A DNA stretch of 64,000 nt from Micrasema longulum. Its lineage: Eukaryota > Arthropoda > Insecta > Trichoptera > Brachycentridae. The stretch is taken from assembly GCA_022494885.1 (NCBI GenBank), contig JAGVSM010001003.1, positions 1 to 64,000 on the forward strand, in the 5' to 3' direction. The position numbers and the translations under genes are program-made. The notes under the pieces are model-generated. The model did not search any database and was not told the DNA's origin. It saw only the letters and a list, made by a program, of their open reading frames with translations. Positions 34,339 to 45,443 of this stretch are shown one piece after another. Numbering within the stretch: the stretch's first letter is position 1; every line of letters starts with the position of its first letter.

Positions 34339-37300
34339 CTGCAAAGACAAAAGAAAAAACATGCCTCATTATCAAAACAGCATCACAAACAAGATAATTA
34401 ATTCATTCTTTTGAACACACGAATAATTTTAACAAAAATAAAAATCTCGTTATCGTTTGGTTTTGAATGTCATTTGGACATAAGCAACAAACACAAAATT
34501 ATTTACATCAAATGCTTGGTCATAATGACGAGCGTTTTACGACACGGCGCGGGCGCGGCGCTTTGTCTCGCCCGCGCGGTCACTATGGACACTACACTTG
34601 CTACCATAATATTTATTCGAGTTCACCGCGCCCGCGCCGCAACACACTCGCCACTACGGCCAAGCACTAAAACATAACAGATAATATAATGTAGGTATTT
34701 TTTTTTCACTAAAATTAGAAGTAGGTACTCAAAACTCAAAACCTAACGATATGATTGAATTAGGAATCTATTTTTGTTCGTTTGTAGGTATTTTGCTTTA
34801 GTACTAATAAAACGCGAGTTATTTATAATCATCATCATCGTTTCCCTATCCGCACCTAGTAAAGCATTGGGCAGTGCATTTTTACTCCAATTGCAGCAAA
34901 ACCAGATCATTTTTGCTACATGGAAGGTAAGGTGACTAGTTTAACGCTTCAAGTGAGAATCCAGGAACATTGAAATATTGCAGTGGAGAACCACTTTTAA
35001 AACAAATATTTAAAGTCAAGAATGGTAGGCGAAAGCGCTAACCAATACACAACGAGACGGACTTATCTCAACTCGATTTCCTTTTTTAGAATTTTTATCT
35101 GAGAGTAGCTTTCGAGTCGAAAACGTTCGTCTGGACCACCCTGGGGTTCTAATTATTTTTCACATTCAAAACTGTGTTCTTTATCCGCCCGGACACAGAA
35201 CAATCACCTACAATTTACGAGTAACATAAAAACTGAGCGTCTAATATATATAACATTTTTTTATTTTAGTTTTGTGCTATATGGCGGCGTTAATTTACTA
35301 TTAAACTTATCAAAAAGATTTTTTAGTATAAAGTTCACTGAACATGTCAATATTTGATCGTTTACCCTGGTTAAGTGTTAATTATTTTGATTGGATGTGG
35401 ATGGAGGGATGAATGTTCAACTTTACCGACTGATATGTCGTTTGATTAATTTCAAATATTCATGCTTATAATTCATCCTTTACTAAATTTTTATTTTATT
35501 AATTAATTATTCATTTTATTTTACTTAATTACAATACAAACAGATGTACATGTTAAATGTTTATACATAGAGACTATTAAAAAACATATATATAAATATA
35601 TAAAAGTAGTACTGCTACCCAAAAACATGTATTTACTTAATTGTAACAAAATAAAGCGTCGGTTTAAAAAATGAAAAAATAAAATGATAAGTAATTGAAA
35701 CAATCACATTTAGTGAAATAAAATAATTATTTTGCCGATAAATTGATTATGCCAAAACAGGTAGAAGAAGAAGATGATTATTTCAGAAGTGTGAAAAAAT
35801 TTCAAATCATATGCTCGCAGTCTACATAATATACAGTTACATAACACACATATTATGACAAAATTGTGTGATGACACGTAGCAAATGGACAGATACTTAA
35901 ATACCTCATCCATTACTTCACTAGTACTAGCGATAAGAATGTTTGCTATGATAATAATTCATTTACTGTAATAATAACAACGTTGAAAAAGTAATAGCAT
36001 CTAGGTAAATCAAGGAAAATGAGTAAAACGCTTTTGAAAAATCTGTTTCAAATAATATCAGCATACGGTACAGAAGCAAACCCGTGACATTTTTAGTTAA
36101 GTGTTTAGAAATGTCTCTAAATACTTTTTTTTTAAACAAAACAAAAATTAATATATATATTTTTGGGTGAGCTCGTGTAAGTTGGATTTGTTCCGACGTT
36201 TCGGCTACCATTGCAGGAGCCATCTTCAGGATAAACTGTATGTTTTGTAGATGAAAAAAATGTTTATGAACTAGTCATTTGTACCGTGTCGCAGTCGGCA
36301 GCAGGAACATTTCATGTCATTTTTGAAGTGTGTAGTGCCGGGAACCATGTTGAGTTTAATTTCAGCCCACCGCCCGTCTTCATTTTTGTTTTTTGGGTGT
36401 CTATGTACGAGTATTTCAGGTGCCTTTGTGTATTTCGAGGGTTTTTAAAAACATTTGTGTAGACTTAATTAAAAATTTCGATTTTATACTAAAATATTGT
36501 ATTCAAATCAAAGAAATAATAATGGCATAATGATAATTTATTATTCCTCTTGTTATTTCAGATTTTTTTAACTGGATGGGACAAATGAGTGAATAAGGTG
36601 TGCCTTTGTTTTCTGCGAATGAATGTTATGCCCATATTCAGATATAAAACTTAAGGTGAGAAAAGTACATTCTAATCTCACATGCAAATAATAATATGGA
36701 AGGAGAGGACAGAAGAATGTGCTTTCCTCACCTTTCCTAACAGCGCGGATGTGTTTAAATGTTCTCATGGGAGAGTTATAGAATTTTAAAGAGTTGGGCC
36801 ACTGTTATTTCCAAAGTGCGAATGGTATATTTCCTTTTTAAAAAAACTCAATTATTCTTCTCTATAAAATAATCAAAAAAACAAACACAATAAATGTCCT
36901 TACTTGGCTGATAGTATCTAGGACTAACTGCTCGGCCTGATAAAGGGTGTTCTGCACAGAAGGAGATGGAACTCCTGTCACAGCGTTCCCAGAAAACTTC
37001 TCCAAGATGGCTTCCTTCACCTTAGCCCATGAAAAGTCAAAGTCCACTCCTTGGTGCGAACTATACTCCCACTCTGCGTCCACAATGGTGCTGAATATCC
37101 TGTCACTGGCCTCGGGAAGGGTGGTATAATCATCGCGAAGGAATTTTTCGAATGACGATTGAGTGCTCTTTAAAACTCGAAGGTTGGATAAAGAGGCAGT
37201 AATTTTGAAAGGCCCTGTAAAAAAACAGATTTGATTAGTTTTGGGTAATAGATTACGACTCATCGTCATCATTTCCCTATTCGCAACATGTGGTGCATAG

Positions 37301-38970
37301 AACACTGTATAAATACTCTGCTTGCAGCGTACCCGAATCATTTTAGTTTCAATGAAGGTAAATTATCAATCTAACGCTTCAGTTATCAGTCCAGGGCCCG
37401 GTTACAATGGAAAGTTAACAAAGTTATTTTCGACTATCTACAAAGTCAAATTTAAATTTAAAAACAAAAACATGTAATTTTTTTATTTATTGTCGTTTTG
37501 AATTAAGTAAATGATAAAATACTTCATCCAAAATCCTAAAAACTTTTTTTTAGGGGGAGATTAGTCAGCAGATCTACTTGTAAAAGTTTCATACCATTAT
37601 TAAGAAATCTTTCTAAAATTTTATACATAATTATATCCCCCAGATAGATTTGGAGATGGACATCGCAATCCCCTTGCCTAGGGACATGAATATGTAACAA
37701 GGGCAAGAAATAATATCATTATGACTATCTCTCACTATAAAACAACGTTTGGTCTAAGGTGCAAGAATTATTTCTCTCCCAAACCGTTTATACTCCCCAT
37801 AAAATTAAGTTAACAGATCACAAAAAATATTTCAAAAAAGAAATCAAAATCTCGCTGAATCAAATAACATGAAAGAAATTTAAAAAAAAATGAGTTACAC
37901 GTAAAGAAGGTAAATTGAATTTTTAGCACTGTACTCTTTAAAACCGGTGTTGCTAGTGTGGAGGACTCTTAAATTAATTTCTGGAACATTTTTAACATGT
38001 GCGTAGTAAAAAAATCTTTTGAAAAACTGATGCATTTATCGATATACCGGCGTATCGCGATATCTTAACAGCACTCAAACAATATATCAAAATTATGTCA
38101 AAATTCCATTTATGAGATTTTCCCTTAAGAACCGTATTACAGTGTGAAGGTAACAAATATCACCGATGCAAATGTGTACAATTTTTTTCAGTAACAAGAT
38201 TGATTTCACATAACTGACGCGATGCCGACAATTTCTTACAAATATTCTAATTTTGTTCATGGAAATTTGAGTCGGCACTAAGAGACATAGATGCCTAGGA
38301 ATTTACAGGGCTTATAACCTGTCATTGGCAAGTGTCACGTGATAAAGGTTTCAGCTCTTTTACTACATAAAAGTCAACAGATCCAGATCCAGCCTGTCTA
38401 CAAACATTTGGACCTGCTCAAAACATTGTTAAAATTTGAGTATACCGATAAAAATATCCATAAATCTTTTTTCATTTCATTGCAATATTGGGTAAGTTTT
38501 CTTAGTACTATAACTTTTCACTATAAATAACGTATTTACTTACCGTTTCGCCTTTGGAAAACGTTGGCCGATCTGAGAGCGACCGGTGTGAAGACGAAAG
38601 CGTGATTGTGGCAATCTTTTCCTTTCTTAATTCTCTGCCATGGATACTCATCCACTTTAATATTTACTTCAATCACGTGAGTGTACGTGTCGAGAAAGTG
38701 TTTGCATAGCAGCATAGCGAACTCTTCCGGGGTGGTTATGCCGTGTTTCTTTGCAAGAATATAAACCGTATTTTTCTGGGTATCTGTGGCCACTATATCC
38801 CTGTTATCCCCGACCTTATAGTCGTATTGGCTGTTTAATTTAAGGGATGTGTTGACTTCGAATTCTTTTATGGTGTGCTTCAACCCTTCCTTTCTCACGT
38901 GAAGCAACTTTACGTAATTCTTACCGTACCCCCGATCTGTAATCTCGTATCGATCTTCATTTGCCATCAT
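34165..38970 (-). CDS. Uro: Urate oxidase (uricase), peroxisomal
   Basis: It oxidises urate to 5-hydroxyisourate in purine breakdown. Coding exons, in transcript order, are 38996-38544 (ATG ATG at 38970), 37214-36904 and 34338-34165, about 303 residues, close to the family length. Motifs of the uricase fold: GYGK near the N-terminus (active-site Lys), VATDTQKNTVY (active-site Thr), HNHAFVFTP, FLRDDYTTLPE, PSVQNTLY, and NKHYFNID (active-site His). The protein ends SKL, the classical type-1 peroxisomal signal, so it is complete at the C-terminus. Phases are 1 and 0 and all junctions are GT-AG. AATAAA-type signals (TTTATT on the plus strand) lie just beyond the stop near 34129-34145. The gene is antisense to vari, and its introns carry SINEs and other repeats. 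Confidence 0.93.
34535..34665. other. CpG-rich island in uricase intron
   Basis: It reads cacggcgcgggcgcggcgct ... cgcgcccgcgccgcaacaca, very GC-rich and dense in CpG against an AT-rich intron, with its two GC blocks loosely inverted. It could be a cryptic promoter, a transposon end or an insulator-like site. Nothing decides between them. Confidence 0.4.
34830..35210 (-). mobile_element. SINE family A, long copy in uricase intron
   Basis: (ATC)n, ccctatccgcacctagtaaa, ggtaaggtgactagtttaac, head region, then the 5' extension ending atccgcccggacacagaac as at 1.2 kb. Confidence 0.75.
35211..36903. other. Uro: Last uricase intron, remaining part
   Basis: Apart from the retroelement phrase at 36.2 kb, I see only AT-rich sequence with short composition-driven frames. 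Confidence 0.35.
36160..36460 (-). mobile_element. Possible Penelope-like or related retroelement remnant
   Basis: The minus strand reads cctgaagatggctcctgcaa, then tggtagccgaaacgtcgg, a phrase I associate with Penelope-like and some LINE ends in animals. The adjoining GC-richer segment to 36460 has no clear frame. The family assignment is from memory and uncertain. Confidence 0.35.
36904..37214 (-). CDS. Uro: Uricase middle exon
   Basis: This exon encodes PFKITASLSNLRVLKSTQSS onward, through FLRDDYTTLPE and PSPSVQNTLY. The acceptor is tttttacag and the donor gtaagg after SQ. The split glycine at its start joins the previous exon in frame. Confidence 0.93.
37255..37405 (-). mobile_element. 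Uro: SINE family A, 3' part, beside uricase exon
   Basis: The plus strand reads atttccctattcgcaacatg ... tctaacgcttcagttatcag. It lies 40 bp upstream (transcript sense) of the middle uricase exon, close to the acceptor. Confidence 0.65.
38285..38395 (+). repeat. Internally deleted foldback family 1 copy
   Basis: Left-arm sequence (gatgcctaggaatttacagg ... cctgtcattgg) is fused directly to right-arm sequence (gataaaggtttcagctcttt). That junction fits deletion across the hairpin. Confidence 0.6.
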
Positions 38971-38996
38971 TCGATTCTTGGTTTTTTCCGGAGATT
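38544..38996 (-). CDS. Uro: Uricase exon with start codon
   Basis: The exon runs from 38996 down to 38544, with acceptor cacag and donor gtaag (phase 1). Translation from 38970 gives MMANEDRYEITDRGYGKNYV onward, including the VATDTQKNTVY and HNHAFVF motifs. The frame stays open upstream of the ATG to the acceptor (xESPEKTKNR), so an upstream start is possible. Confidence 0.93.
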
Positions 38997-39204
38997 CTGT
39001 GAATGCGTATTAAATGTTTAACCTTAATAAGAAATAAATTGACGAATCCATATTTTTTTTATGGTTCAAAATCTGTCAAAAATATTATTATGAAATAAAT
39101 ATTCTACATTTATAAAATACTAAATACTAAATGGAGTCGGAGTCATGCGCAGTCCGTCCATAGAACGCACGAAACCATTGCTTCCCCTAAATTTAGCCAA
39201 ATTA

Positions 39205-39440
39205 TGTTACTAAAAAAAATATTCAAACTATTTTTTATGTTTATTATTTTACACGTATACAGTATTATGTATGTCCTCTTTTTATTTGATTATTAATTAA
39301 AACTAATGTCTGAGCACCCGATGACAAACTATTATTGAATAGTTTATCGGGACAAAATATATTTTAATACTTTGTTTTCTTTATAATATATTGATATTGT
39401 AATAATGTGTATATTATATTGTAAATACTCAATGAAAAAA
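39205..39440 (+). repeat. LINE-tail-like repeat, copy 1
   Basis: It shares ccgatgacaaactattattg, aatagttta and gtctgagc with 41360-41575 in the same order. Confidence 0.55.
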
Positions 39441-39451
39441 AAAACACTTTT

Positions 39452-39772
39452 TTTTCTACCGACCGGTTTCAAAGCTACACAAGATTCTTTATTAAGTTAT
39501 AGTTAATTAATGAATTCAATCCTGTTTTATTTTAACGATTATTACTAAATATTACGTCAAACAAATAGAGCTAATAAGTCAAATCTTTTTGTTGTGTTGT
39601 TCATATAAAAATTGAAAGTTTGAGTATTGTGAAGCTTTAAAACTTGTCGGTTTGTAATATTTAATAATCACTGTTAAAATAAAATAGCATAGAATCAATT
39701 AGTTAATTGATTCTAAACCTTGATAAAGAAGCATGTGTAGCTTCGAAACCGGAATGTAGAAAAAAAAAGTGG
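39452..39772. mobile_element. Foldback element family 2
   Basis: The left end cacttttttttctaccgacc and the right end gaatgtagaaaaaaaaagtg are inverted. Arms of about 150 bp contain gtgtagctttgaaaccgg on both sides. A single arm is present at 24695-24856. Family D SINE sequence starts 30 bp away. Confidence 0.75.
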
Positions 39773-39804
39773 TTAAACCAAAGTTGTTTTACATTTTTTT
39801 TTTT

Positions 39805-40017
39805 TTTTTAATGGAATAACCCTCTATGCCTCTATTTTGAGGCTTGTCAGCAGGTGAGATAGAGGGGATATGGAAGGAGGTAACGAAAAATACAACACAA
39901 CACTCAGACCAATTGAGAAAAAAATCTTTCTTGGATTTTTTTCTTGCAACTGGCGGGAATCGAACCCGCGACGCCAGTTTTACAGTTGGCTGTCTAACCA
40001 ACTGCGCCACGGCGCCT
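39805..40017 (-). mobile_element. SINE family D copy, well preserved
   Basis: Minus-strand head ggcgccgtggcgcagttggt, B-box cgggttcgattcccgcc, tail caagaaaaaaatccaag ... tcaattggtctgagtg. A minus-strand frame containing [10 protein letters not shown] is the typical artefact. The ends cannot form an acceptor stem, so it is a SINE, not a tRNA gene. Confidence 0.8.
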
Positions 40018-41160
40018 GTTTGATTGTTTTGTGATTTATTTATATGTCTATTTTTAGAAAATCAGCAATGAAGAAGTTCAGTGGTTTATTTTTATTTGTT
40101 AATAGATTATCAAACTAAGCCGAAAAAAAAATCTTATATTTTATGTATCGTTTTTCTTTTACATATTATTAGCGCTATGATTTTATAAAGTTTTGTATTC
40201 GGCATTACTCCGCGTGAGATATCACAAGTTCTCTTCAGTGAGTTCTGATGATTGGGATATAGGCATCCCGTAAACCGGAAATCTATCACAACACTCTATC
40301 ATTAGTTGTGTCGAAAGAATTAGCAACGTCGATCAAAATAGTTCGTTCTTATTATTTTTTCACTTATTTTCAAGGAACTTCGCCGTACAATTTAATGCTT
40401 TAATTTTTACTGCACTTAAGAAAACATTTTTTATATCCAATCTCTCGTAGCACTGAACTTTCTCATTACGAAACATACACAATTTTACCGGACACGTAAC
40501 AACGCGTTTAATATATTAATATTCTATCAATAAGCTCAAGTAAGTTCCTACCTAAGAACATCTTAGATTTATTATGATTGACACTGAAAATGGTAATCGA
40601 TACAAATAATTATGAACAATATTTGATATTTTAAGTTACACAATTACAAATACCAACATCACAATATATAATAATGTATTATGTATTTCTACAGCACATT
40701 TCGAAGGTCAAAATTCAACTGAATTTTATCATTTGATAACCCGTTTCTCAGTTAATTTACATTTTTTATCAGTTGTAAATATATTACAAGAACATTAAAA
40801 GTACTCAGCACTATACGCAATAAAAATATGTAATGAAATAAAACGACTTCATAAATATTTTTTCTACCCTTTTTTTTCTTTCTTCATTATTTGAAATCTT
40901 AATTTTATCTGTTATCTATAGGTGAATCTTATTTTTTAAAATTTTTATTTAGATTTTAATTTATTTTATTTTTATTTTTTATCATGATTTGGTTGCATTT
41001 AATTTAAAGTTTCTGTTCATACTTTAATTTAATTGTTTTATTTTTCACTCGTTTTACACTTTTTTTATATATTTAAAACCATTTTATCTAGTTTTATTGA
41101 GTTTTTTTTATTCTTAACACATTTTTTTATTTTCAAAGCATTAAAAACAAAATTAACATT
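40018..41160. other. AT-rich stretch, nothing recognised
   Basis: Long T-rich and A-rich runs, no ORF of note. It lies in the uricase 5' intron if the 45.2 kb exon is accepted. Confidence 0.4.
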
Positions 41161-41361
41161 TCGACCCTGGAAAGGCTATTTACTTTAAGCGACATTTTGC
41201 ACACTTTACAGGAGCCATTAAAATTATTATTTTTTATTAAAAAAAATATTTCTTTCTCCATTCAGAACATCGTTTATGGACGGGGTAAATCATATTTGAA
41301 TGTTTTCCCGTTTCGTGCAAAGTGCGATGTCGCTTAAAGTAAATAGCCTTTCCAGCGTCGA
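41161..41361. mobile_element. MITE with long inverted ends
   Basis: ctggaaaggctatttacttt at 41167 is mirrored by aaagtaaatagcctttccag ending at 41355, continuing through gcgacat. TCGA occurs on both flanks (41161-41164 and 41358-41361) and may be the duplication. It is about 195 bp and non-coding. Confidence 0.75.
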
Positions 41362-41575
41362 TATGTTTATTATTTCATGTATGTACAATATTATGTCAGT
41401 ACTCTTTTATTTGAATCTTAATTAACATAATTGTCTGAGCGATGCCAAACCCGATGACAAACTATTATTTAATAGTTTATAGGGACGAATATGTTTTTAT
41501 ACTTGAGTTTTTTTTAATGTATTAATATTGTAAGAGCATGCTTGAATAAAGACAATAATAATAACAAAACACACC
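41362..41575 (+). repeat. LINE-tail-like repeat, copy 2
   Basis: It shares cccgatgacaaactattatt and tagtttatagggacgaatat with 39205-39440, and ends aataaagacaataataataac, which looks like a retroposon tail. Confidence 0.55.
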
Positions 41576-42249
41576 ACGTAGGTAAATAATATGGTGTGAG
41601 AAAATGTAAATTCTCATGATATAATTTCGAATTGGTTAATTATTGTATTAAGATTATGTAAACATTGCTGGGTAGTGATGTATTTTCGTTTGAGCAGGAA
41701 GAGTGTAATTGAGTATTTAAAAACACAAATATTTAAGCACTTTATGAAACTAGTAGGTAGATACTTTCGTTTTTCTAACTTAATTTATTCGGTGTGAAAT
41801 AATATTTTCTAAAAAACAGGCAGCATAGTTACATATATTATTTATGAAATATTTCTTATAATACGGAGGAAATATAACATCACAGGGTAAAATAACGTAA
41901 GGAAAAAATTAAAAGTTAGATGTAATAAATAAAAATATTAAACTCCTATTAGGTCTGCAAACAAGTATAAATCGTCGTTTAAAAAATATTGTTGATACTT
42001 GAAATACTAAATTACCAAATTAATTAGAGAATTCTAGGGTTTGAACCTCAGAGTAATAATGCTTAACCTAGAGAGAAGCCCTATCACCATGTTTCATAAA
42101 ACGCAAGCGATGTTGGTTTGTTGGCTAGCAACCATTTTGTTTTGTTTGACAACAAACACATAACGGTTCTGTCGGATGCTTTTGTCGGTGTGCTTGGCTT
42201 TCTTTGTAAATAACTTGGATATTTACGTTACAATAAATAAAAATCGACT

Positions 42250-42320
42250 ATGGTGAATTGCAGTATGTTTGGTTGCAGCAGTAGGAGGGTCAAAGGTGTT
42301 AAGGGAATCAGTTTTCACAG
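42250..42320 (+). CDS. THAP zinc-finger N-terminal exon
   Basis: The ATG at 42250 (A at -3, G at +4) opens MVNCSMFGCSSRRVKG, then GISFHR, and runs to the donor gtaatt at 42321. C4, C9 and the F-H pair fit the start of the C2CH THAP domain, which binds DNA in THAP proteins and P-element transposases. The second C-x2-H half and the AVPTIF-type end are not seen downstream. The exon sits inside a TIR-bounded element, so it is probably the transposase start rather than a host gene. Confidence 0.6.
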
Positions 42321-42539
42321 GTAATTGATTCCGAATATTTTCCCATGATTTACATTGATTTTTGGCATTTATTGTCCCGACTCCCGACACGAGTATTATG
42401 TTGCTTTAAAACTTTCCTTATATCAACATATTTACTTCAGATACTATTTTTTCTCAATTTAGGGGATAAATTTGTGAATTAAAATGTTTACTGTTGGTAA
42501 TGACAATTAATTAAGGAAAATATGCCAGGGCCGCACTAG

Positions 42540-42735
42540 GCATCCATATAAAGTTTGAGTCTTTATCGAATAGAGGTTGATTCAAATTTTACTCGAAATC
42601 AGCTACGTTAACCTTGAAATCGCATCTTAAATGACGTGTCCAAATTTCAGGCACCTACGACTCGCTGTTTCGGAGATGTGACAGACAAACAAACAAACTC
42701 AAAACGGACTTTGGTTCCATGGAGCTGGAATGTAT
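42540..42735 (+). repeat. Unclassified interspersed repeat inside the P-type element
   Basis: It reads cgtgtccaaatttcaggcac, then gtttcggagatgtgacagac and acaaacaaacaaac. Sequences of this kind are common insect repeats. It looks like a later insertion between the THAP exon and the right end. Confidence 0.4.
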
Positions 42736-43597
42736 GTGTCAATAAATGTAACATAAGTAAATTGTGAATAAAATTAATAAATGAATTAAAAAAATAATCA
42801 CACACATGTATTTCCAGTTTTATAAAATAAATGCAGGCGAATTAAAAAAAATAAAATAGGAATAACCCTGCAAAAATAAATACACAGGTACATATTTAAA
42901 AGTATTTGCAATGCAAATTAATATCCATTTGGCAATTATCGACTTGAGTACGGCCCATTGTTTTGCTGCGAACTGTAGCTAACTTAATACCCAATAGTCA
43001 TATAATGGTTTTTCTACGTTTGGGCTCCTCTATAGCTTGGCGCATTATTACTCTGAGATTTGAACGGTATGTCATATGAAAACAATATTATTAATATTTC
43101 CATTTATACAATTCAGATCCAATTATTTGCTCTCTGAATTAATGTTTGTTGTAAAATTTCAATTTCTGAGTAATATTGTATCTACGTAGGTATATTATGT
43201 AATATTTTGAGAAGCTAAATTTGTTTTTCTGAAATTATTAATCTTAAAATAGATCAACTTACATAAGTAGATAGGTACACAAACCTACAAGGTAATGTCA
43301 TCTTAATACCGAATATCCCAATTTGCAAAATAATATTTATTTACACAACATTTTGCGTACAATAATACGGTCAATAACTAGTAGTGTAATCAATGTATAA
43401 AAATAAACAACATTTAACACAAACAAAGTTAAAACATATAAACAAGTGCATACTTACGAATGATTGTGACCAGTATTACTAGAACAAGTTAGAATGAGCT
43501 AGAGCGACTGTCAAGATTTTAGTCAACAAAAATGCATAATATACTCGTATTAACATGGGGCAAACCTGATTAGTAAACGGACAAAATTAAATTGACA

Positions 43598-43682
43598 CTT
43601 TTTTAGTTGTCACGGTTAACCGTGACAACTAAAAAAGAGTAATCAAAATAAAACATTTAAAGGTTTTATTTTGATTACTCTT
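43598..43682. repeat. Two abutting perfect hairpins
   Basis: cttttttagttgtcacggtt is followed at once by its reverse complement (43598-43637, no loop). Overlapping by three bases, aagagtaatcaaaataaaac (43635-43654) is mirrored at 43663-43682 around the loop atttaaag. Both are perfect. Confidence 0.95.
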
Positions 43683-44244
43683 TAACATTATTATAAAGAT
43701 AATTATTACATCTTTTCGTTACTGCATACGTGACATAAATACTAGTTAGTACCTAAAAAGATTATAGCTACATTCATATTGATGTTAAATCCAGTAAGTG
43801 TACTCTCGTACCAGTTTTCATAATGTGTTTTCCGTCTAACATGGATACCTACCTATTTAAGTATAATATTATTCTTCTAAAACTACTTACATAATCAAAT
43901 TATAATTTTTTTAGGTATATCAAACTGTAATAAACTAGTATGTATCAAGTATTATCATTTAGAAACTGCAAAAATGAGCACTAACCAATTTGTCACAAGC
44001 GTCCGCTTTCGTCGAAGAACACAGTTGCACTGTGATTGAAATGTTATTTAGATAGTTATAACGACATTCGTTCTTCATTATCTACAGAGAAGTCAAGCAA
44101 GACATAATATTTACGGTTAACCGCGTGAAATAGTCAATAAAAATATGTAAAAAAATCGCGATAGCTAGTCTCCGATGATTTTGTTCATTTTGATGATATA
44201 TTATACGCAAAACAGCAATTAAGAACCTTATTATTAGTGATGAA

Positions 44245-44325
44245 ACGGATAGTGGCTTTGCCGGATACCGGATATTCGGAGAGTCCCTAAGCCGAATAGC
44301 CGGATATCCGGCACATTGTAAATTT
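44245..44325. repeat. CCGGATA-rich cluster
   Basis: It reads gccggataccggatattcgg ... gccggatatccggc. Several CCGGATA units are in direct and inverted order. It resembles the ends of some hAT-type repeats in insects, but no boundaries are clear. Confidence 0.4.
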
Positions 44326-44439
44326 TTTTAAAGGAAATGTATTTTTAATTTGATTATTTATAAAACTGTATATACATTTATAAGGGACAGAGACACAGTT
44401 TATAACGACACAATCAGAAGCGATCTATGCGTGTGAACT

Positions 44440-44478
44440 TGCCCCGACTCGCTAGAAAAATCGTGTTAAGTCGGGGCA
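44440..44478. repeat. Hairpin with 10-bp GC-rich arms
   Basis: tgccccgact and agtcggggca are perfect inverted copies about 19 bases apart. Confidence 0.7.
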
Positions 44479-45208
44479 TTGAAAAATAATTTTGATAAAC
44501 ATTATTTATATGGGGATAAATTATTTTTCTAGAGTGTATACAGAACACAGACGAACGTTTATATGCAGAAAAATCCAATTTTCAAATAATGAGGGATTCC
44601 CTTTTCTCAAATACGGTCCTTATGAATAAATTCATTTAGTGGCATTGATTTCATGAAATTTTCACAGTTTTATGAATATTAGGTAATTGCTCGATATCCA
44701 GCGGATATTATGTACAAAATAGTATGATTTTAATGAATACCGAGAGTCATAAAACAACTAGAAGAAAAAATGTGCATCTATTAAAAATCATTCTAATCTA
44801 AATTTGTGTTCATATGTGCTATATTTTTTTAAAGACAATTACAGCTGAACCAACCAGCCAAAAAAAAATTACTGTATTTTCGGTTATCGACATCTTTTAT
44901 ATTACTGATTGAAAATTGTTCCTTTTATTTAATTAATTGTGTCAAATTTAGTTTCTTTCTTATTTGTTAACGATAAAAGTCAAATAGTTAGTTTTTTACA
45001 TTCCGCGTGTATTCAAATAAATATACATAGATATCCATATTTTTGATAAATAAGTACATTGGAAATAAAATACAATGTTAACAAATGTAGTTTAAAACGT
45101 ACTTTGGTGGATATTGAATAATGCTATACACGCATGTGATCAATCACCCTATTCCTCCCACACGAAAAGTAATAGCTCATGAAAGGAAAGTAGAGATATT
45201 GATCTTAC

Positions 45209-45443
45209 CTGAAGATTTCACCTTCACTGGTTGACCAGATAAAATATTTTCAGGGAACTCGAATAATGTGGTTGCAACACAGCGCGCTGAAAAAGCTCGC
45301 TGTGTGTAGAGATCGTGTAGGCAGCATGCGCGCGCAGCCGCGAAGCTCCATTCCGTATAACTCCGTCGCGACGCCCGCGTGTTCCGGGAAAGCTTTCGCT
45401 CAGTGCAAACGTCATTCGGTAGTGAAAATTTCTCGCCATGCAC
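45209..45443 (-). promoter_or_regulatory. Uro: Uricase 5' exon, probably untranslated leader
   Basis: The donor tcttcag|gtaagatc (exon end 45209) is strong and faces the uricase gene about 6.2 kb downstream. The block is GC- and CpG-rich. A frame from an ATG at 45443 runs 78 codons and joins phase-1 to the uricase start exon without a stop, which would add about 87 residues. That sequence is Arg/Ser/Ala-rich and not uricase-like, so I favour a 5' UTR exon with translation from 38970. A mitochondrial-type or alternative N-terminus cannot be excluded. Confidence 0.5.

Larger units (their letters stand above)
42047..43057 (+). mobile_element. 1-kb P-type transposon carrying a THAP exon
   Basis: The ends CTCAGAGTAATAATGC and GCATTATTACTCTGAG are perfect inverted repeats. 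The flanks gtttgaac (42039-42046) and atttgaac (43058-43065) match 7 of 8. Subterminal blocks (agagaagccct at the left; gggctcctctatag at the right) are shared with the shorter copies at 14.3, 46.8 and 57.9 kb. The interior encodes a THAP zinc-finger start at 42250. An 8-bp duplication plus a THAP domain fits the P-element superfamily. The transposase catalytic region is missing, so this is an internally deleted copy. Confidence 0.7.

Noticed and set aside
39945..40017. A functional tRNA gene (well-preserved A and B boxes)
   Set aside because: The ends do not form an acceptor stem, and the head plus its tail recurs at 24.5 and 55.6 kb, so it is a SINE.
42039..43065. The THAP exon as an independent host gene
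   Set aside because: It lies between perfect inverted ends with a target duplication, and no downstream exon completing the domain was found. Kept as a transposon exon.
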